NCBI GenBank assembly: GCA_013180625.2
Contig: SNVD02004686.1
Location: forward strand, 124,001 to 188,000
Length of the DNA stretch: 64,000 nt
Direction of reading: 5' to 3'
Source of the DNA: Boswellia sacra
Taxonomy: Eukaryota; Streptophyta; Magnoliopsida; Sapindales; Burseraceae
Below, one piece after another: positions 58,817 to 64,000 of this stretch; positions within the stretch are counted from its first letter, which is position 1; the number at the start of each line of letters is the position of its first letter. A program made the position numbers and the translations under genes. The notes below the pieces were generated by a model. The model searched no databases, was not told the DNA's origin, and saw only the letters and a list, made by a program, of their open reading frames with translations.

Positions 58817-59917
58817 TAGGGATGTCAAAATTACCCGGGCAGGGTCGGGTACTCGAATCCCCGGCCCGGTATTGTCGACGAATCGCCCAGATTTTTGGGG
58901 AGATTGATCGGAGACGGGGAGAGGAATCCCTGGGAACGCCCGGGGCCGAGGACTAGGCTCCTCGGCCCGGCCCCTTCCCAGAAAAAATATAAAAATACAT
59001 TTTATTTAATTTACAACAATATAAAATTTGACACTCGATGGAATCCGACACTCGACATAATGAAATCCAACACCTGACATCATGAAATCCGACACTTGAA
59101 GGAATCTGATACTTGACATCATGAAATCTGACACTCGACATCATGAAATCTGACACTCAACAGCATAGAATTCGACACTCGACAATATAAAATCCGTCAC
59201 TCGACGGAATCCGACACTTGACAACATGAAATTTGACACTCGAAAGCATGAAATTCGACACTCGACAACATGAAATCCGACACTAGAAAGCATGAAATTC
59301 GACAGTCGACATAATAGAATCTGACACTCGACAACATTTTACATGTCGAGTCGTGTTGGATTCACAACCGACACTCGATATCAGTCTATTTTAGAAGACA
59401 TCGAGTGTCGGATGCATCATTTGACACTTACATGTTGAGTCGTGTCGAGCTCTATCAAGCGCGTCGAGTTTTGTCGAGCGTTTTGGTAGGTTGCTTGTTT
59501 TAGCTTTTTTTTTACCTTTTTGCATCATATTTAACTATAACGGCCTTGTATTTAGAGGTTGAAGCAGCATTTTTTTAATTGTAGACAATAAATGATAGAA
59601 AAAAAAGTACGTCCAACTAGTATACATGTGCAAGAATGTTCAGGGAGTACCACACCACTAAGCTAAATTTACCGCTTCAGTAAAAGCTCGTAAAAACAAA
59701 TATAATTACAATTTTTTTAAAAATAAAAAACAGAATTAAAAAATCAGGGGATCATTCCGGGGAATTAATATACCCAGACCCGGAATGAAATAACCCAGCT
59801 TGGCCCCGGCCCCGAAAATTCTGGGGAATTTCCTGGGGCCAGGTAATTAAATGATATAGCGGGGCCGAGGCCGGGAATTGAGGTCCCCGGCCCGGCCCCA
59901 GGATTTTGACATCCCTA
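58817..59917. mobile_element. Non-autonomous hAT element carrying MULE-derived repeat DNA
   Basis: 1101 bp with perfect 15-bp terminal inverted repeats TAGGGATGTCAAAAT and a perfect 8-bp target duplication AAGGGAAG (58809-58816, 59918-59925). Both subterminal regions are GC-rich (CCCGGCCCGG, CGGGGCCGAG) in AT-rich surroundings. The centre holds a 22-bp minisatellite (59028-59336) and, at about 59338-59480, a segment closely matching the terminal repeat of the MULE at 7685-12793. No transposase is encoded. It sits inside the gypsy gag remnant. Confidence 0.93.
59028..59336. repeat. 22-bp minisatellite inside the hAT element
   Basis: About 14 imperfect tandem copies of a unit like ATGAAATCTGACACTCGACA. 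The core GACACTCGACA is the same word that fills the MULE terminal repeats. Confidence 0.88.
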
Positions 59918-59925
59918 AAGGGAAG
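59918..59925 (+). repeat. hAT target-site duplication, right
   Basis: AAGGGAAG, identical to 58809-58816. Confidence 0.92.
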
Positions 59926-59949
59926 TTGATGAAACAATAGACAAAGGAA

Positions 59950-60640
59950 CACTACAACAAAAAGGTCTATTAGCAACCACCTTTTCTGAGGGGAAAATAT
60001 AGCCTCGGTAATAACCACCTTTTTTGACAACTAAATGACCAACTGTTGTTGAGGAAAAAAAGTTTCAATTACTTTTACTAAGGAAGATTGCCATCAGAAA
60101 TGATCTTTAATTGCCCTCACAAAAAAATAATTATTTGGCGCCAACATCTCCTGCCATACCTTTTTTGAGGGGGTAAAATAGTTTCAATGCTTTTTACCAA
60201 GGGAAATTGCCGTCGAAAATAATCTTAAATTACCCTTGCAAATAATAATTATTTGGTGCCAACACCTCCCGCCACCTCCATTTTCCAGTAATTTTGAAGT
60301 GAGGCAAATATTTTTTTATTGAGGGCTAGTTGCCATCGGAAATGTACCAAATTTTACATGGTAAAGCTAGAAAAGGTAGTACTATTTTAGCAAGAGAAAT
60401 TGCCCTCGGAAATGATTTATAATTCCTTCAGAAATAATAAATTTATTATGAAAATATTATTAAAATTGCTCCAAAATCTCTTGCCAAAAATTTGTTATGC
60501 AGGGCAATTTGCAATCACAAAAGGCATTAAAATTTCATCGAAATGCTACTTAATTGCTTTAAGATCTTGTATAAAGACTACTTCCATGGGTGGCTTGAAG
60601 AGGATATGCATGATATTAGAAAAAGAAAAAAAAAATTAGT
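59950..60640. mobile_element. CACTA terminus (third CACTA element in the window)
   Basis: CACTACAACAAAAAGG at 59950 is a CACTA end. Inward, a unit of about 115 bp recurs imperfectly (TTGCCATCAGAAATGATCTT, TTGCCGTCGAAAATAATCTT, TTGCCCTCGGAAATGATTTA, with AATAATTATTTGGCGCCAAC between), as in subterminal repeats. The opposite end was not found. It lies 24 bp after the hAT target duplication, still within gag-derived sequence. Confidence 0.65.
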
Positions 60641-60655
60641 TGATTTGAGTTCCTC

Positions 60656-60817
60656 GTTGTAGCTTAGATTGGTGATTATGCTGTAGGTTTATATATGGTA
60701 GTGATTAGGTGTTAATCATATAAAATTAAAAATTATGTTGTAGCTTAGATTGGTGATTATACTTTAGGTTTATATATCGTAGTGATTAGGTGTTAATCAC
60801 GTAAAATTAAAAATTAA
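60656..60817. repeat. Tandem duplication of 81 bp
   Basis: Two copies (60656-60736, 60737-60817) of GTTGTAGCTTAGATTGGTGA-type DNA, differing at a few bases. Confidence 0.88.
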
Positions 60818-61180
60818 AGAATCAATTTAACATATTTAATACGAACCATTATACATTTTGTGTTATTTGGGTCATATTAGGTCATATTAACTTCAAATTA
60901 TTGAAATAAAGTTTTAATATTCTATATATAAATAAAAATTGTATCCTAATTTTTGTGAAATTTGTTATGCCTCAAATACCCAAACCAAATTCCACACTAA
61001 TCTTGCTTGGTTTCTGTTTTCAATATAAAAGAATTTGTCTAGGATGCATCTTGGCTATTTGAAAGTATATTTGATTTGGTTTAAGTTAGTCTATAGCATG
61101 AAACTCTGACCGAATGTACATAACCTAATTTCTTGAAACATTAACAATTCAAGAATGCATATTAATACAAAACTATGCCC
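60818..61180. other. Intergenic DNA, no gene
   Basis: AT-rich; nothing recognised except the start of a short repeat unit (AAGAATGCATATTAATACAA) that recurs after the Harbinger-like element. Confidence 0.5.
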
Positions 61181-61183
61181 CTA

Positions 61184-62154
61184 GGCTGCGTTTGGGCGTC
61201 GGGACTAGACCAAGATTGGGATTGGGACTGCACTAAATTCAACTAAATTATAGATAGTGTTGTCTTGTATTTGGTGTAGTATGAGACTAGATTATATTAA
61301 TATAATAAACTTTTAATAAAACAATTTTTAAATGTAAACTAATTTTATTTTATTTAAGTTTAATTTGAATAAAAATTAATTTAATATTTAGGTTTAAAAT
61401 ATTTAAATACTTATTAATGTTTTTACAAAGACAATGGAGAAAAATATTTTTTACATTAGGAATTTATTATTTATTAAATTATAAATTTAAATTTAATATT
61501 CTGAGTTATTTTTTAATTATTGTTACTATTACATCATTTTTATAAGTAAATAACCAAGATTAAGTTTAGATAAAGTTAATTAAATATTTAAATATTAATA
61601 AAAAATTATATTAATTTTTAATTATTAAATATCACTATATTATATGATTTGTTTTAAGTATTTTTAAATTTATATTTAATATGAATTTAATAATATTTTA
61701 TTTATATTTATTATTATTGCATAATTTTTATGATTAAATAAAAATTAATTTTAGATAAAAATATTTAATATTTAAATAAAATAAAAGGTTATAGTTTGGA
61801 TAGAAATATTACTACAGTATTTTGTCAATACAAAATCAAAATTAATTTTGATTAAATAAAAAATTAATTTAATATTATTATAACATAATATATGATTAAA
61901 AATATAAAATTTACATATTTGATGATTTTAATAATATTATAAAATATATATTTAAATAAAATTATATTATACTAATATTTATTTAATATATAATTTATTA
62001 TTATCAATTTTTTAATCTTAGCCCAGCTCCTGGACAATTGGGACAACATTTAGTCCAATCCCATGCTATGAAAAATTAGCCAAACAAGAAGCTAAGACTA
62101 TTAGTCCCACAGGACAGTCCAATCTCGCCTGTGGCCCAGCTCCCAAACACGCCC
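61184..62154. mobile_element. PIF/Harbinger-like MITE, about 970 bp
   Basis: The left end is GGCTGCGTTTGGGCGTCGGG; on the minus strand the right end is GGGCGTGTTTGGGAGCTGGG. A 3-bp CTA flanks both (61181-61183, 62155-62157). The interior is AT-rich and non-coding with GGGACT/AGTCC subterminal words on both sides. The superfamily call rests on the 3-bp duplication and the GTTTGGG-type end. Confidence 0.7.
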
Positions 62155-62157
62155 CTA

Positions 62158-63493
62158 TTTTACAATATAAATATATAATATTAATAATTTCATGAAAGAC
62201 TAATAATTTAAGAATGCATATTTATACAAAACTATACCCCTAATGTACAATATAATATTAATAATACAAAACTGTACCCCTATTGTACATTACTAACGTG
62301 AAGTTCCATGTCATCAAATAATTGTTAAATAACATAAGAATTATATCATAATATAGAATTTAAAGTTCATGTAACAAATTGATACATCCACTTTTTTGAA
62401 GTATAAACAAAAATTAAAATTACTAGGAGGTCTTATTTGTAATTAAATTATTTTATATTATAATAAATTAAAATAGGGCAACCGGTTTGACTGGTTTTTA
62501 ATTTAATGAATCTAATTAAGCTAGAATAACAAGACAATGAAATGAAAACTTATAATTACAAATTTAAAAATTAAAATTATATGTCAAGAAAATTAAAATA
62601 CCTACGAGCTTTCTTAAATTCAGATATCGAGCGTGTAAAAAGATTATTCAATATCGACAATATCAATTAGGATAGATATCTGTAAGTACACTTCAATGTA
62701 ACAAGATTTTGATATATGGATTCAAAATATTCATTTAGAGTGTAGAATGAGAAAATTTTAGAAGAATCAACATCTTCAGGAAAAAATGAAATTAGGAAAC
62801 AATCAATTTAAAAAGTCAGGCCCACGAGACACGATGAAATGCTATTTAAAAATACAAAACATGTAGAGTTTTGGATTCGTAATGTTTACTTAAAAAAAAT
62901 TGTAACATAATTTTGTGAAGAGCTTAATTCATTATACTAACTCTTATTTACAACTACATTTGTGAGCTATAATAAAGTTAAATTAATTGCTAAAATTACC
63001 GCTCCATAAAATTTAAAAAAAAATTCTAAACTTTTCATTAAAATATCTCATTATAAATCTGAAGTAATTTTTTTAAAAATCTTTTAATATAAATCTAAAT
63101 AAATATTCATATTTATTTAAAAGAAATAGTTTAACATTTTCAAATTTTTGCTACATTGTAATTACATATATACATATATTATTGTCATATACATTTAAAA
63201 AAATATATTTTTTGTTCAATTAAACACATTAAGTGATTGGTGGATTGTTACTAGTAATATAAATTAGTATATTATGTTAATTTAAACTTATTGTAAATAT
63301 AAATTTAATATTTAACAACAAATATAAATAGCATAAAAATTATAAATTAGTTGTGATGATGATATTTAATTTATGTCATGTTATACAAAGCTAATTGAAA
63401 ATGTTTTTCACCACTTCAATTGAGAAATTGTATTAATCTTAAGAAAAACTACAAATACCTTATATTGTTTAAACTTCTTTTATTCTAAAATAC
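62158..63493. other. AT-rich intergenic DNA with short repeats
   Basis: Copies of ATACAAAACTATACCCCTA recur at about 62224 and 62265 and also before the neighbouring MITE (61167), so the MITE split a small direct-repeat cluster. No gene is seen. Confidence 0.45.
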
Positions 63494-63496
63494 TTA

Positions 63497-64000
63497 GGTG
63501 GTGTTTGTTTCAATCACTTAACACTTTTTAGATTTAAACACTTTTTAGAACTTAATAGGATGCTTGTTTGCTTTTTTAGATACCACTTAAAAAAAGTGGT
63601 AAGAGAATATTTTATCTTTAATGTGACTTTTTTACCCTTATTAAAATATAAAATGTTTATATTTATATTTATACAATCATTTCAAAATTAAATAGTTAAT
63701 AAAATTAAATCAAAATTCTTTTTCATTTACATAACTAATATTATATTTCCTACAACCTTTAAAAAATAGTTATTAACTAAAATTAAATAAATTTTTTTCG
63801 TTTAAATAGTTAGTATTATATTATATAAACTCATATGATATTATTGTATAACTACTATATCATTAATATTATAAATTTTTAAAATTCATTCCTCCAATTA
63901 TATCAAGTTTAAGCTATATCAATTTGTATAGAAAAAATTATAAGAGGAGTATTTTATCCATTACATTTTGAGGACCATATTTTGAATCATAAAAGAATAA
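63497..64000. mobile_element. PIF/Harbinger-like non-autonomous element, copy 2 (cut by window end)
   Basis: It starts GGTGGTGTTTGTTTCAATCA after TTA (63494-63496) and follows copy 1 (43837 onward) closely for 500 bp, lacking a short stretch (TTTACACCAC) near the start. The right end lies beyond the window. Confidence 0.85.

Noticed and set aside
1..64000. tRNA, rRNA or snRNA genes
   Set aside because: I looked for cloverleaf-type sequences and conserved rRNA words on both strands and saw none I could defend; a covariance-model scan would settle this.

Overview
The window reads as intergenic, transposon-dense nuclear DNA of a flowering plant, probably a eudicot. It is strongly AT-rich. The only recognisable host genes are plant families with introns (a DOG1-type protein, a Qa-SNARE syntaxin, ADA2, a vacuolar-type aspartic protease, an MnmG/GidA-like protein), and the mobile elements are plant types (copia, gypsy, MULE, CACTA, hAT, PIF/Harbinger). 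Every recognisable host gene is broken or partial. I see no rRNA, tRNA, CRISPR, operon or viral genome. All identifications come from reading the sequence and from memory of protein families; no search was run.

Layout. 1-4664: one end of a CACTA transposon with a decayed Ulp1-like (C48) protease gene. 7685-12793: a complete but dead Mutator-like element (MULE) with long terminal inverted repeats, an 11-bp target duplication, and a transposase with stops, a frameshift and a lost catalytic Asp. 13150-14635 and 31097-32190: two inverted copies of one LTR-like repeat. 15005-16300: a gypsy LTR remnant. 16415-17005: a broken gene of unknown function. 17100-26950: mostly AT-rich DNA with nothing I can assign. 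27303-29396: an intron-bearing syntaxin pseudogene. 33015-34905: an hAT element with a perfect 8-bp target duplication, ending about 110 bp before the TATA box of a DOG1-like gene. That gene (35065-41719) is cut by a young copia retrotransposon (35256-41023) with near-identical 571-bp LTRs and a perfect 5-bp target duplication; its reading frame resumes in phase on the other side.

42339-42552 is a Mutator-type MITE with a perfect 9-bp target duplication. 43837-45149 and 63497-64000 are two copies of one PIF/Harbinger-like element. 46806-54559 is, in my view, the best object in the window: a 7.75-kb CACTA element without visible transposase that carries pieces of at least three unrelated host genes (aspartic-protease saposin insert, ADA2, MnmG-like), all on the same strand and with introns. 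54560-58816 holds a decayed gypsy element (primer-site-like region, then gag), interrupted by an 1101-bp hAT element (58817-59917; perfect 8-bp target duplication) and then by another CACTA end (59950). The hAT element contains a 22-bp minisatellite and a segment closely matching the terminal repeat of the MULE 50 kb away.

No pathway is encoded here. The window is a record of nested insertion and gene-fragment capture, with one host gene (DOG1-like) whose recent inactivation can be read base by base.
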